Notes: generated by a model not told the origin, from the sequence alone. A DNA stretch of 64,000 nt from an uncultured Psychroserpens sp. (GCF_947492715.1 NZ_CANLNS010000004.1:1-64000), one strand, 5' to 3'; counted from the stretch's first letter, positions 42,867-53,301 are shown. Program-made: numbers and translations.

Positions 42867-45344
42867 TTGAAGCTAAATATTACACTACTCATTGCCTTAT
42901 TAGGCTTTTCATTCTTAGGAATATCTCAAACTGCTACCATTAGAGGCATCATTTTAGATGAAGGAAAATTACCAATATCAGGTGTTAACATCAAAGCTGG
43001 TAGTGATGGAACAACAACAAATGATAACGGATTTTATATCCTAAAAATCCCTGCAAATACAGATGTTACCATAATCTATACTCATATAGGGCACAAACGA
43101 ATTGAAGCTACTTTCAATCTAAAGAATGGTCAGGAGATAGAATTCAATCCTGTAATGAGTGTAGAAATAGAGCAAATTGCTGCAGTGGTGATTAATGGCA
43201 ACACAAGACAGTCTGTTGATGGTGTAACCACGATTACACCAGAAATAATAAGAACTGTAAAAGGAGCCAATCCAGGTGTTGAAAATTTATTAAAAACATT
43301 ACCTGGAGTTAATATATCTAATGAATTGAGTACCCAATACTCTGTTCGAGGAGGAAACTTTGATGAGAACTTGGTTTATGTGAATGAGATAGAAGTGTAT
43401 CGTCCATTTCTAATTCGTTCCGGACAACAAGAGGGTTTGAGTTTTGTAAATACAGACATGGTACAAAACGTAGATTTTTCCGCTGGTGGATTTCAAGCTA
43501 AATATGGCGATAAGTTATCTTCAGTATTAGATATTACTTATAGAAATCCAGTTCGTTTCGGAATACGTGCAGATGCTAGTTTGCTTGGTGGAAGTATTAC
43601 GGCCGAAGCTGCAAGCAAAGACTCCAAATTCTCTGGCATTGTAGGTTTACGTTATAGAGACAACAGTCTTTTAATTAACTCATTAGAAACTGAAACTAAT
43701 GTAAATCCAGTATTTGCAGATGCTCAAACTTATTTAACTTATAAGTTTAGCGATAAGTTTCATTTGAATTTCCTCGGAAATGTCTCTTTAAATAAATATA
43801 ATTTTCAACCTAAAAATAGACAAACCAATTTTGGTACCCTAGATGAACCTGTAGCGCTTTTAGTCTTTTATGAAGGGCAAGAAAAAGATCAATACCTCAC
43901 AACGTTTGGGGCTTTTAAAGCCAACTATTTTGCAAGTGATGATCTTACTCTAAAATTAATTGCATCGGCTTATCATACTACTGAAGAAGAATACTTCGAT
44001 ATTTTAGCTCAATACAGATTAGGTGAAGTAAATAGTAGTATTGGGGATGAAAATTTAGGGGAAGTTGAGTTTTCAGAAGGTATTGGATCTCAACTTACAC
44101 ATGCAAGAAATGATTTGGACGCCGTTATTGTTAATATAGAGCATAAAGGTGATTATAAATTAGATGAGGAAAGCACACTAGAATGGTCTGTAAAATATAC
44201 ACATGAAGATATTAGAGACCGATTAGTAGAATGGGAAGTTATTGACAGTGCAGGTTTTTCAGTAAGGCCACCTATTTTTGATATCCCTAACAACCAACCT
44301 TACGAACCATTTGAAGGCCCTCTAGTAGCTTTTCAAAATGTAAGAGCTACCAATGCGGTTCAAATTGACAGGCTTCAAGCCTATGCGCAATGGAGTAAAA
44401 GATCTATGCTTGGGAGTAACGAAGTGTTTTATAATGCAGGTATTAGAGTTCATAACTGGACTGTAAATAGTGATATACCAAATCAAAATGGTGTCTCCTC
44501 CTCTACTCAAACCGTGTTTAGCCCTAGAGCACAATTTGCCATTAAACCTAATTGGGAAAAAGACATGTTATTTCGTATTGCTGGAGGTCTATACTATCAA
44601 CCGCCTTTCTATCGCGAATTAAGAGATTCATCCGGAACGGTTCAACCTAATGTAAAGGCCCAAAAATCGTTTCATATTGTCGTAGGAAATGAATATAGTT
44701 TCGAAATGTGGGATCGTCCATTTAAATTGGTGTCTGAAGCCTATTATAAAGGCTTGAGCGATGTAAACCCTTATACATTAGAAAATGTAAGAATTCGATA
44801 TCGAGCAAGAAACAATGCAAAGGCGTACGCTTATGGTGTTGATTTCCGTCTTAATGGAGAGTTCGTTCCTGGTACCGAAAGTTGGTTTAGTTTCGGGTAC
44901 TTAAAAACCGAAGAAAACATTGATAACCGAGGTTATATCTCTAGACCAACAGATCAACGACTGAAGTTTGGTGTACTTTTTCAGGATTATGTCCCAAACA
45001 TTCCTGATTTAAAAATGTATTTAAACCTTGTTTATAACACGGGAGTCCCAGGAGGTTCTCCAAGCTATGCAGATCCCTACGATTTCCAAACTCGTCTTCG
45101 TGACTATAGACGTGCCGACTTAGGAATTTCATATGTAATCGTTGATAAAAACAAAACCTACACTTCTAAGTGGAAACAAAAATTTAAGGAACTAACTGTA
45201 GGTATTGAGATTTTTAATATGTTCAATGCTCAAAACACCATCACCAATACTTGGGTTCGTGATGTGTATAGCAAACGTCAGTTCGCTATTCCTAATTTCT
45301 TAACACCGCGTGTATTTAATGTAAGACTGTCTACGCGATTTTAA
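42867..45344 (+). CDS. TonB-dependent receptor with carboxypeptidase-like N-terminal domain
   Basis: An 825-residue outer-membrane receptor with an apparent TTG start at 42867 giving MKLNITLLIALLGFSFLGISQ as signal peptide. Residues about 22-105 are a CarbopepD_reg_2 domain (ATIRGIILDEGKLPISGVNI), about 120-225 a plug (NLLKTLPGVNIS, YSVRGGNFDENLVYVNEIE), followed by the 22-strand-type barrel ending in NVRLSTRF. No SusD gene is adjacent, so it is not a standard polysaccharide locus. Substrate unknown. The stop is directly followed by the ATG of a secreted protein gene. Confidence 0.93.
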   Translation: MKLNITLLIALLGFSFLGISQTATIRGIILDEGKLPISGVNIKAGSDGTTTNDNGFYILKIPANTDVTIIYTHIGHKRIEATFNLKNGQEIEFNPVMSVEIEQIAAVVINGNTRQSVDGVTTITPEIIRTVKGANPGVENLLKTLPGVNISNELSTQYSVRGGNFDENLVYVNEIEVYRPFLIRSGQQEGLSFVNTDMVQNVDFSAGGFQAKYGDKLSSVLDITYRNPVRFGIRADASLLGGSITAEAASKDSKFSGIVGLRYRDNSLLINSLETETNVNPVFADAQTYLTYKFSDKFHLNFLGNVSLNKYNFQPKNRQTNFGTLDEPVALLVFYEGQEKDQYLTTFGAFKANYFASDDLTLKLIASAYHTTEEEYFDILAQYRLGEVNSSIGDENLGEVEFSEGIGSQLTHARNDLDAVIVNIEHKGDYKLDEESTLEWSVKYTHEDIRDRLVEWEVIDSAGFSVRPPIFDIPNNQPYEPFEGPLVAFQNVRATNAVQIDRLQAYAQWSKRSMLGSNEVFYNAGIRVHNWTVNSDIPNQNGVSSSTQTVFSPRAQFAIKPNWEKDMLFRIAGGLYYQPPFYRELRDSSGTVQPNVKAQKSFHIVVGNEYSFEMWDRPFKLVSEAYYKGLSDVNPYTLENVRIRYRARNNAKAYAYGVDFRLNGEFVPGTESWFSFGYLKTEENIDNRGYISRPTDQRLKFGVLFQDYVPNIPDLKMYLNLVYNTGVPGGSPSYADPYDFQTRLRDYRRADLGISYVIVDKNKTYTSKWKQKFKELTVGIEIFNMFNAQNTITNTWVRDVYSKRQFAIPNFLTPRVFNVRLSTRF

Positions 45345-46268
45345 ATGACATTTTTAAAATATCTTATACTATGTAGTTCTTTGCTGGGCTTTTCCCAAGA
45401 AACAGTCTTTAAGTTTACTGTGAACCAACTCAATAAAGAATTAAACATCTATGCCACCCAATCTGCTCATGGAGCAGAAAACTTTGCTGTAAAAGATTTA
45501 GAATTGTCCGAGATAGAAATGCAAATCTATTTTGAAAAGGAAGAACAAATAACCAGTACAGATTCAATAAGTATGTACGCTGCGATCTCCATTACACAAA
45601 GTAAAATCAATGCGCTTCTTTTTATATTAATGGGAAACAAAGAAACTGCTAAACACGATTTAAGACATGTTATAAATGATGAACTTGCCATTGTCAAATC
45701 TGAAGATAATAAGCTCTACAACTTCTCTTTAGATCAAAAAACAGGTGGTTCATACAGAAGTCGAATCTCATGGATGTACTACTTGGAAGATCATGCTTAT
45801 ATCGATATAAGTTCCTCTTTTGATTCTGACGACAATATGAATTCAGATTCCATATTTTTTCCTGATGGTTATCATGACATTAAAACGTTTAATAGTCATA
45901 ATAAAACTTGGTATCTGCTTTTTGGGAGCGTTAGAGGCTGTGGCGCTTGTTTTGAAGAGTACGTTACCCTTACCCATTTTGAAGACAATACGCTTCAATT
46001 AGACTTTGAATACTCGGTTGTTTCTCGCGTAGCTGAACAACGAATTTTCTATGAAGCCTTTAGTAAGTCCCTGTCTGTTTTCTATGATACAGATGACTTA
46101 ACCACTGATTGTTATTGTGAAGATCAAGATTTGAATAATCGAATTCATGAAGAAGATGACACTGAAGATATTCAGGAGTCATCTACATATTCTTGCAGTT
46201 GTTTATTCGAATTCTCCAAGGATACCTTCAAACTTTTAAAGCAATGCGCAGAACGGATTAAAGGTTAA
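45345..46268 (+). CDS. Secreted protein of unknown function, partner of the TonB receptor
   Basis: A 307-residue protein with a short signal peptide (MTFLKYLILCSSLLGFSQ). No known domain is recognised. It is rich in Asp and Glu and has clustered cysteines: CGACFEEY near residue 200 and a C-terminal DCYCED and SCSCLF. Its ATG follows the TonB-receptor stop with no gap, which suggests co-translation and a shared task, such as a substrate-handling or surface partner. This is inference from position. Confidence 0.8.
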   Translation: MTFLKYLILCSSLLGFSQETVFKFTVNQLNKELNIYATQSAHGAENFAVKDLELSEIEMQIYFEKEEQITSTDSISMYAAISITQSKINALLFILMGNKETAKHDLRHVINDELAIVKSEDNKLYNFSLDQKTGGSYRSRISWMYYLEDHAYIDISSSFDSDDNMNSDSIFFPDGYHDIKTFNSHNKTWYLLFGSVRGCGACFEEYVTLTHFEDNTLQLDFEYSVVSRVAEQRIFYEAFSKSLSVFYDTDDLTTDCYCEDQDLNNRIHEEDDTEDIQESSTYSCSCLFEFSKDTFKLLKQCAERIKG

Positions 46269-46350
46269 AGAACTCCTATTCTTTCTTATCATTTCAAAAA
46301 GACTTATTTTTATAGATACTATTAGCTATCAACCATTTAATAAGTTCACA

Positions 46351-48192
46351 ATGCGCATCAACAAATTTTTCTGTGCTATCATCTGTTTCTTTACTTATGC
46401 CTTATGTAATTCTCAAAACGACATTTATAGCGAGGCAGATTTAGATAGTATTTACAAGCGCTTTAAAGCAGATATGGGAAGTGCCAATACAGATGCCTCT
46501 TTTTTCAAAACCTTAGACCTTTCAATACAACATATTAAAACTGATACTACTGCGGCTCTGCTATATCACAAGTTTGCTAACCTCAGGTTAAATATGGGCC
46601 ATTGGGATAGCATTGCCGAACAAATGCATCAAAATGGATACGATCGGTTGAAATTGACACAATACCAGTGCAAATTGGTAATAAGCCAGTTTAATCTAAT
46701 ACGGTTTTCTTTATTTCAAGATGAACCTGAAACTTTAGATCGTGCGAAACACAGCCTAGAAATCGCCAAAAAATGCGGTGAGTTAAAGCAAATTGCACAT
46801 GCACAATCTTACATTGGAGCCGCATACATTAATTTAAGTGATTATAAAAATGCGTTAACAAACCTATTGGAATCTGAAAAAAACTACACCGCTATTAATG
46901 ATTCAACAGGCATTGCGATGGTGAACTTAGATCTTGCTATCGTATACACTCACTTTCAAGAGGATTTAAAGTCTATTGCTGCAACGAAAAAAGCTGCTAT
47001 GATTTATAAAAAAGAAGGCAGACCCATGAATTATGCTGTTTCTTTAATTGATATGTGTTCGTCCTATTTAGACATCAAAGAAACAGACAGCGTTTTAAAA
47101 TACTTACCTATTGCTCATAAAATTGTTGAAGATAAGCATCAGCTTGCTAATGCGTACGTGCATCAACATTATGGCAACTTATATGGGCAATTAGAAAAAT
47201 ATGATGATGCCATCTCTCATTTAGAAACCAGTCTTGAAATCAATAAGACCATCGAGGATAGAAGTTTAAATGTTAATTTGTACAACTTTCTGGTTAACAA
47301 CTACAAGAAAAAGGGTGACCTTAATATCGCATACAATTATGCCCTTAAATCTGATTCGGTTTCTAAACTAATTGACGATAAGTATGAGAAGCTAAAAAGT
47401 TTATTAACATTAGCAAATACGAGTTATGATGTTAATAAATACCAGCAAAGTCGTGATGCATTTCTAAATTACATCAAACTAAAAGACAGTGTTTTAGGCT
47501 CTGAAAAACTAAAAGAAATTGCAGCTTTAGAAAAGTTCTACGAGGCTGAAAAACGCGAAAATCTGATAAAAATTCAGCAACAAGAAAACGATCTTCTAAG
47601 CACCAAGAATACGGCCAGCAATAACCGAAACATTGCCTTAATTATTTCATTGCTTCTATTAGCAGTACTAGCTTATGCCTTAATCAATAAATTTAGATTA
47701 AAAGCATCAAAACAAGAAACACTAACAAAAGTTAAGGAACTAGAAAACGATAACCTTAACCAAAAAATAGAATATCAAAAAAGAGAACTTGCTTCTAAAG
47801 CCTTACATATTGCTCAAAAAAACGAAATGTTACTTGAGCTCAAACAAGATTTAACAGCCATAAAAAAAGATAGTAGTAATACTACTAAGGTAAATCACCT
47901 CATTAGCAAGTTGCATATAGATAGACAAATAGACGACAACTGGGAACAATTTACGAATCAGTTTATTGAAATGAACCCTGATTTTTATAAAAACATAACT
48001 CATCTTTACAGCAACCTTACCAAAAATGATATTAGACTCATTGCGTTATTAAAAATGAAATATGATTCAAATTCAATTGCTTCTTTATTAAACATTTCGT
48101 TAGAAGGTGTAAAAAAAGCACGTTATAGACTTCGCAAAAAACTCAACCTTGCTTCCGAAGAGAATCTTGAAAAACACATTATGAGTTTCTAA
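46351..48192 (+). CDS. TPR-containing membrane protein with C-terminal LuxR-like helix-turn-helix
   Basis: A 613-residue regulator typical of Bacteroidota. A signal peptide (to about 22) leads to periplasmic TPR repeats (about 60-400), a membrane helix (about 428-447, NIALIISLLLLAVLAYALI), a coiled coil and a C-terminal HTH (TKNDIRLIALLKMKYDSN, IASLLNISLEGVKKARYRLRKKL). Such proteins sense in the periplasm by TPR and bind DNA in the cytoplasm. Target genes are unknown; the TonB-receptor operon directly upstream is a candidate. Confidence 0.9.
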   Translation: MRINKFFCAIICFFTYALCNSQNDIYSEADLDSIYKRFKADMGSANTDASFFKTLDLSIQHIKTDTTAALLYHKFANLRLNMGHWDSIAEQMHQNGYDRLKLTQYQCKLVISQFNLIRFSLFQDEPETLDRAKHSLEIAKKCGELKQIAHAQSYIGAAYINLSDYKNALTNLLESEKNYTAINDSTGIAMVNLDLAIVYTHFQEDLKSIAATKKAAMIYKKEGRPMNYAVSLIDMCSSYLDIKETDSVLKYLPIAHKIVEDKHQLANAYVHQHYGNLYGQLEKYDDAISHLETSLEINKTIEDRSLNVNLYNFLVNNYKKKGDLNIAYNYALKSDSVSKLIDDKYEKLKSLLTLANTSYDVNKYQQSRDAFLNYIKLKDSVLGSEKLKEIAALEKFYEAEKRENLIKIQQQENDLLSTKNTASNNRNIALIISLLLLAVLAYALINKFRLKASKQETLTKVKELENDNLNQKIEYQKRELASKALHIAQKNEMLLELKQDLTAIKKDSSNTTKVNHLISKLHIDRQIDDNWEQFTNQFIEMNPDFYKNITHLYSNLTKNDIRLIALLKMKYDSNSIASLLNISLEGVKKARYRLRKKLNLASEENLEKHIMSF

Positions 48193-48199
48193 TATTGGT

Positions 48200-49342
48200 T
48201 TAGTCTGCAAATTCTTTTAGGACATTAACAACATAGTCAACCTCCTCTTTAGTATTATAGCTACTAAAAGAAAACCTTACAGAAGGCCTGCCTAAATGTG
48301 CCTCATCTAATATTTCAGTAAGGACATGAGAATTTTGAGAGCTTCCACTTTGACAAGCACTACCTTTAGAGCAAGCAACTCCTTTTAAATCTAATTGAAA
48401 TTGAAGCAATCCTGCCTTATCTGCCGAAATGGGCAAACACACATTAACTAAAGTATAGGTGCTTTTTTCTAAATCACCAGATTGCCCATTAAATGTCACA
48501 TTGGGGAGCGCTTTACGCAACTGTTCAATAAAATAAGATTTTAGGTTTTGTATATAGGCTTTTTCATTATCTAGGTTTTCATAAGACAACTGCAAGGCCT
48601 CATCTAATCCAACAATATTATGAATAGATTCTGTACCTGCTCGTAATCCTCGCTCCTGTTCACCTCCTAAGATCAAAGGTCTTAGACCGCTATTTTTCCG
48701 AAGAAAAGCAAAACCAACGCCTTTTGGTCCATGAAATTTATGAGCGCTAGCCGCTAAATAATCAATAGGAATATCTTGAAGATCTAACCTGTAATGACCT
48801 ACAGACTGAACGGTATCGCTATGAAATAAGGCATCATTTGCTTTACATAAATTTGCCACAGTTTTGATATCAAGTTTATTCCCTATTTCATTGTTAACAT
48901 GCATTAAAGACACCAACTGTTTCGCTTCAGATTTTAGCAAATCTTCTAGGTGAGTTAAGTCTACATCTCCATTTTCAGTAAGATTAACATAAGTAATCGT
49001 TATTTGATACACTTCTTTAAGACGATCAATAGTATGCAAAATTGCATGATGCTCAATTTTTGAAGTAATAATCTCGGTAACCCCTAAGTCTTTAACCGCA
49101 CTTTGCAATACTAAATTATCGGCTTCCGTACCACCAGAAGTAAATACAATCTCGGCTGCAGACACATTAAAATGTGATGCCACTCGCTTTCTCGAAGATT
49201 CAATCAAAGATTTAGATTGCCTTCCGTAACTATGTGTAGACGAAGGATTTCCAAAATTTAATTTCATCACATCACTCATACGATTAATTACGTCTTCTCG
49301 TATTTGAGTTGTTGCGGCATTATCAAAATAAACGGTCTTCAT
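48200..49342 (-). CDS. Cysteine desulfurase (NifS/IscS-like)
   Basis: Start chosen at 49342 (MKTVYFDNAATTQ), the family's N-terminus; 57 upstream bases in frame carry no family sequence. The 380-residue PLP enzyme releases sulfur from cysteine. HHAILHT, the PLP-lysine motif SAHKFHGPKG, and the loop with active Cys in GSACQSGSS are seen. No iscU, sufB or other Fe-S assembly genes are adjacent, so it may serve tRNA thiolation or Fe-S assembly. It is convergent with the TPR-HTH gene, 7 bases apart. Confidence 0.95.
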   Translation of the reverse strand: MKTVYFDNAATTQIREDVINRMSDVMKLNFGNPSSTHSYGRQSKSLIESSRKRVASHFNVSAAEIVFTSGGTEADNLVLQSAVKDLGVTEIITSKIEHHAILHTIDRLKEVYQITITYVNLTENGDVDLTHLEDLLKSEAKQLVSLMHVNNEIGNKLDIKTVANLCKANDALFHSDTVQSVGHYRLDLQDIPIDYLAASAHKFHGPKGVGFAFLRKNSGLRPLILGGEQERGLRAGTESIHNIVGLDEALQLSYENLDNEKAYIQNLKSYFIEQLRKALPNVTFNGQSGDLEKSTYTLVNVCLPISADKAGLLQFQLDLKGVACSKGSACQSGSSQNSHVLTEILDEAHLGRPSVRFSFSSYNTKEEVDYVVNVLKEFAD

Positions 49343-49476
49343 ATCAATTAAAATTCTAATGCAAAGATGCAACTTTCTAGGCGTTTTTAAAACAACCAAT
49401 CATCACGTTCAAAATTATTTGTTAAAGGGACTTATTAAATAATCAAATCTTTTATTTTTGTTTAAAATCTATAACC

Positions 49477-50406
49477 ATGCGACAACTCATTTATATATGT
49501 TTAATTGGATTATTAGCACTCTCTTGTGATGATGGCGATGTGTTTGAAGTCAATTTGGAATTTGATCAAACACTCGAACTTTGTATTGATGCAAACGCAG
49601 GTGATTACTTGTTATACGACACAAAAACAAGTCCGAACGAATCCTTATCCTTGCTCTTTCCCATAAGTGGTAACGAAGATATTTTTAATCCACCAATGAC
49701 AGGGTTTACAGAAACTTTAGGCATTAATAACACTTCGGTCATTTTCAATTACAGAACGTATAGTGGAGATCCAAATGGCTTGATTTGCCAGGTTATACCA
49801 GATCCAGGAACAAATATTATTGAAGACTACCCTGCTGCTGCTGGCGCTTCAGCCGAATTTACTACGCTATTTGATGATGATGACAATGATGGTATCCTAT
49901 CTGAGTTTGAAGGTCGTGGTGCTCAAGCCGCTGACGGCTCATATCCAGACGCCATTGACACAGATGAAGATGGTATCCCAGACTACATCGATCAAGATGA
50001 TGATAATGACAACATTCTCACCATTAATGAAAATGCCGATCCTGACGGAGACGGCAACCCTTCTGATGCTGTCAATACAGATTTAGATTTTGCTAATGGA
50101 GATGACAAGCCAAATTATTTGGATAATGATGACGATGCCGATGGTGTTTTAACTATCAACGAAGACGAAAACAGTAATTCGTCATTAACAGATGATTTTG
50201 ATGAATTAGGTCCTAACCCAAATACAGCGCGTTATTTAAACCCTGATGCAGCCCAATCGTTTACAGCAGGCGTCATGGAAGTTAATGAATACACCAGAAC
50301 ATTTGTTATATCTGTTATGATTATGGATGCCAATATAGGTATTGCAAATATTGACGATATTGATATGGGGACTTACACTTATAGCATAACGTTAACTGAA
50401 GAATGA
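49477..50406 (+). CDS. Lipoprotein with thrombospondin type 3-like calcium repeats
   Basis: A 309-residue lipoprotein (lipobox LALSC, Cys17). Residues about 130-240 carry Asp-rich repeats of the TSP3 type, such as DDDDNDGI, DTDEDGIPDYID, DPDGDGNPSD and DDDADGV, which bind calcium in known proteins. The flanking regions have no recognised domain. A TATTTTTG element lies at 49453-49460, about 17 bases upstream of the start, though its -33 box is weak. Calcium-stabilised surface protein is the best reading. Confidence 0.85.
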   Translation: MRQLIYICLIGLLALSCDDGDVFEVNLEFDQTLELCIDANAGDYLLYDTKTSPNESLSLLFPISGNEDIFNPPMTGFTETLGINNTSVIFNYRTYSGDPNGLICQVIPDPGTNIIEDYPAAAGASAEFTTLFDDDDNDGILSEFEGRGAQAADGSYPDAIDTDEDGIPDYIDQDDDNDNILTINENADPDGDGNPSDAVNTDLDFANGDDKPNYLDNDDDADGVLTINEDENSNSSLTDDFDELGPNPNTARYLNPDAAQSFTAGVMEVNEYTRTFVISVMIMDANIGIANIDDIDMGTYTYSITLTEE

Positions 50407-50420
50407 TATTTAAATTAGGA

Positions 50421-50969
50421 TTATTTTACGTTCTGATAGATATATACTTCGGTAGCTCCTAAACCATATTTTTGATAATCTGCGGCATAATATTTTACAT
50501 TATCGTAACGACTTAACAGATATTCTAGCTCGGTTTTAAGAACCCCTTCTCCAACACCATGAATAAAAACAACCTTTTGAATACGCTTTTTTATCGCAAA
50601 TTCTAATTTATGTCTAGCCGTATCCAATTGTAAATTAAGCATATCAAAATTACTCATATACTTATTCTTAGTTGTAATTTGATGAATATGGAGATCAACT
50701 TCCATAGCAGATAAATTACGCTCCTTTGGTTTTACTTTAACAGATTTTGGTTTATGTGATTGTTCTTTTTCGGTAATTACTGCATTGATATCATCATTTG
50801 AAAACACATTAGAGGAAAATGATTTCGTTTTTATAACTTCTGAAGACTGGAAATCCATAGGAAATCCATCATCTGTTTCAATGGTAATAGTATCTCCTGA
50901 TATATTAGTGATATATCCATTAATGTCTTCGTCTAAGACTGAAACAAAATCGCCAATTGTTAAGTGCAT
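50421..50969 (-). CDS. DUF2027/Smr domain protein
   Basis: A 182-residue protein: an N-terminal small barrel (about 1-50, GDFVSVLDEDINGYITNIS) and a C-terminal Smr domain (about 95-180) with VDLHIHQI and VVFIHGVGEGVLKTELEYLL. Smr domains, also at the end of MutS2, act as nucleases on branched DNA or RNA or on collided ribosomes; here the LDxH-type motif appears as VDLHIH. It overlaps the stop of a small membrane-protein gene by one base. Confidence 0.88.
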   Translation of the reverse strand: MHLTIGDFVSVLDEDINGYITNISGDTITIETDDGFPMDFQSSEVIKTKSFSSNVFSNDDINAVITEKEQSHKPKSVKVKPKERNLSAMEVDLHIHQITTKNKYMSNFDMLNLQLDTARHKLEFAIKKRIQKVVFIHGVGEGVLKTELEYLLSRYDNVKYYAADYQKYGLGATEVYIYQNVK

Positions 50970-51172
50970 TAGGAATGGTTTTGATCATCATTATCATCGC
51001 TATCATCTCTGTCATTTTTACTTGGGATATTACGTGAAACACTATAAATCCCAAGCATTAAAACCACTATTCCGCCAATTAATATGTATTGGTTTTGTTG
51101 TTCTTGAGCCTGAGCATAAATTGCGATTATTCCTCCTATAACGATTAAAAAGTAGCTTACGGTTCTTGGCAT
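50969..51172 (-). CDS. Small two-helix membrane protein
   Basis: A 67-residue protein with two hydrophobic segments (about 5-20 and 30-46) and an Asp-rich tail (DRDDSDDNDDQN). One-base overlap with the following Smr gene shows that it is a genuine coupled gene. Homologous small proteins are common upstream of Smr genes in flavobacteria, as far as I recall, but no function is known. Confidence 0.8.
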   Translation of the reverse strand: MPRTVSYFLIVIGGIIAIYAQAQEQQNQYILIGGIVVLMLGIYSVSRNIPSKNDRDDSDDNDDQNHS

Positions 51173-51259
51173 AATAGTCTATTTAGTGACAGTTAGTTAT
51201 TCGCAATCGAATTTACGATTTTAGACTTTCAATTTACAACTCAAATTCACTTTTTTTAA

Positions 51260-51625
51260 ATGGCTATTATATTTAGCCTTAACTCCAATGGTACTTATCT
51301 GGCAATTTTATTATTTTTGGGGCAAACACATGCTATGATGTCTCCAGAAGATTATATGTTACCATGCCTAAATAAAAAGATCTTTGGTCTTGATTGTATG
51401 GGTTGTGGCTTACAACGATCTATCGCGCTTATTCTAAATGGTGAGTTCATTGCAGCGTTTTACATGTATCCTGCAATATATACGTTAATAGCGTTTTTCG
51501 GGTTTGTGATTTTAAACATGTTTAAAAAATTTAAACATTCTAATAAAATTATTGTTACCTTGACGGTTATTAACCTTGTACTAATTATAGGAAATTTTAT
51601 TTTAAAACTAATCAACCAAATTTAA
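51260..51625 (+). CDS. DUF2752 membrane protein
   Basis: A 121-residue protein with three hydrophobic stretches and the family motif LPCLNKKIFGLDCMGCGLQRS (residues about 35-54), where Cys pairs and the CGxxRS signature are typical of DUF2752. The biological role of the family is unknown. It lies 6 bases upstream of the CCC-motif membrane protein gene, an association frequent in flavobacteria. Confidence 0.92.
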   Translation: MAIIFSLNSNGTYLAILLFLGQTHAMMSPEDYMLPCLNKKIFGLDCMGCGLQRSIALILNGEFIAAFYMYPAIYTLIAFFGFVILNMFKKFKHSNKIIVTLTVINLVLIIGNFILKLINQI

Positions 51626-51631
51626 CATATT

Positions 51632-51964
51632 ATGGAACAACAAAAACTCAATCCTGTCATTGTTTATGTATTAGCAATCATTGGTTTTCTGTGCTGCTGT
51701 ATTGGTGGTATTGGATTTATCTTTGCCGGTGTTGCTTTTTTCATTGCTCAGAGCAAACTAAAAGAAGCTGCTCAAAATCCAGAAGATTACGATCCGTCTT
51801 CGGTAAGCGCAATGAACACAGCAAAAATAATAGCGTTGGTGATTTTAATTATCAATGTATTATATCTACTGTTTACAATCTATCGTATTTACACCATTGG
51901 TTGGGACGAATTAATGCAACAGTCTCAAGAGATGATGGAAGAATGGCAGAGACAGAACGGATAG
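51632..51964 (+). CDS. CCC-motif membrane protein
   Basis: A 110-residue protein with two membrane helices. The first contains the triple cysteine FLCCCIGG (about residues 18-25) that names the family; between helices lies KEAAQNPEDYD, also conserved. C-terminal tail is helical and Gln/Glu-rich. No function is known. It forms a two-gene unit with DUF2752 closed by a strong terminator. Confidence 0.92.
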   Translation: MEQQKLNPVIVYVLAIIGFLCCCIGGIGFIFAGVAFFIAQSKLKEAAQNPEDYDPSSVSAMNTAKIIALVILIINVLYLLFTIYRIYTIGWDELMQQSQEMMEEWQRQNG

Positions 51965-51982
51965 TTTAATGACATTATAAAT

Positions 51983-52016
51983 AAAAAAAACCTCAATGCA
52001 TATTGAGGTTTTTTTT
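51983..52016. terminator. Bidirectional intrinsic terminator
   Basis: Stem AAAAACCTCAAT with ATTGAGGTTTTT around a GCAT loop (51998-52001), with eight A before and eight T after. It separates the CCC-motif gene from the convergent rocD. Confidence 0.95.
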
Positions 52017-52035
52017 ATTTATAATTCTAACATGT

Positions 52036-53280
52036 TTAGACTTCAAATTGCTTCAAGGTCTTAACAATAATAGATACACAATCTAACAATTGCTCTTTAT
52101 CCATCACTAATGGTGGCGCAAAGCGAATGATATTTCCATGTGTTGGCTTTGCCAATAATCCGTTATCACGAAGTGCTAAACAAATATTCCAAGCAGTATC
52201 ACTATCTTCGTCGTCATTAATTACAATTGCATTTAACAAACCTTTTCCTCTTACAAGATTAACAATAGAACTTGTTTCGATATATGCATTTAACTCACTT
52301 CTAAACAATTCTCCCAATTGGAAAGCGTTTTCAGCTAAATCTTCATCGCGCACTACCTCTAAGGCTACGACAGCAACTGCTGCTGCAATAGGATTTCCTC
52401 CAAAAGTACTTCCGTGATTTCCAGGTCTAATAACATTCATTATAGGATCATTAGCTAAAACTGCGCTTACAGGATATGCGCCTCCTGACAAGGCTTTTCC
52501 TAAAATCAAAACATCTGGTTTTACGTTTTCATGATCTACAGCTAACAATTTACCAGTTCTTGCTATACCAGTCTGAACTTCATCTGCAATAAACAATACA
52601 TTGTATTTTTCACACAATGCTTTTGCCTTCGTTAAATAGTTATCGCTTGGTACATAAACACCAGCTTCACCTTGAATAGGCTCTACCAAAAAACCAGCTA
52701 CATTACTAGTACTAGACAAAGCATCTTCTAAAGCCTGAAGGTTGTCATATTCAATTTTAATAAACCCATCTGTATATGGTCCAAAATTTTGTCTAGCTAC
52801 TGGATCATTACTAAATGAAATAATTGTTGTTGTTCGTCCGTGGAAGTTATTTTCACAAACAATAATTTGAGCTTGATTCTCATCAATACCTTTTACTTCA
52901 TAAGCCCATTTTCTACAAAGTTTTAAAGCCGTTTCTACAGCTTCAGCACCTGTATTCATAGGTAATAGTTTGTCAAAATTAAAATACTCAGATGCAAACT
53001 TTTCATATTTCCCGAGCATGTCATTATAAAATGCTCTTGACGTTAAACTCAATGTTTGAGCTTGCTGCGTCATAGCATTTACAATTTTAGGATGACAATG
53101 CCCTTGATTTACAGCAGAGTAAGCAGAAAGAAAATCATAATACTTTTTCCCCTCTACATCCCAAACATACACACCTTCTCCTCTACTCAGTACTACTGGT
53201 AATGGATGGTAATTGTGTGCACCATACTTGTTTTCTAAATCGATCGCTTGTTGCGAAGTTAATTGGTCTAAAACAGCCAT
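52036..53280 (-). CDS. rocD: Ornithine--oxo-acid aminotransferase
   Basis: A 414-residue PLP enzyme that moves the delta-amino group of ornithine to 2-oxoglutarate. The start at 53280 ([20 protein letters not shown]) matches the family; an upstream in-frame ATG would run through an inverted repeat. [39 protein letters not shown], the PLP-lysine motif LGKALSGG and [11 protein letters not shown] are typical. It acts in arginine/ornithine breakdown. No other arginine genes are adjacent. Confidence 0.95.
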   Translation of the reverse strand: MAVLDQLTSQQAIDLENKYGAHNYHPLPVVLSRGEGVYVWDVEGKKYYDFLSAYSAVNQGHCHPKIVNAMTQQAQTLSLTSRAFYNDMLGKYEKFASEYFNFDKLLPMNTGAEAVETALKLCRKWAYEVKGIDENQAQIIVCENNFHGRTTTIISFSNDPVARQNFGPYTDGFIKIEYDNLQALEDALSSTSNVAGFLVEPIQGEAGVYVPSDNYLTKAKALCEKYNVLFIADEVQTGIARTGKLLAVDHENVKPDVLILGKALSGGAYPVSAVLANDPIMNVIRPGNHGSTFGGNPIAAAVAVVALEVVRDEDLAENAFQLGELFRSELNAYIETSSIVNLVRGKGLLNAIVINDDEDSDTAWNICLALRDNGLLAKPTHGNIIRFAPPLVMDKEQLLDCVSIIVKTLKQFEV

Positions 53281-53301
53281 TTTAAAATAATTTAAAGGTT
53301 C

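Noticed and set aside
51691-51969. 92-codon frame overlapping the CCC-motif gene
   Set aside because: Shadow in another frame of a recognised family; no independent start context.
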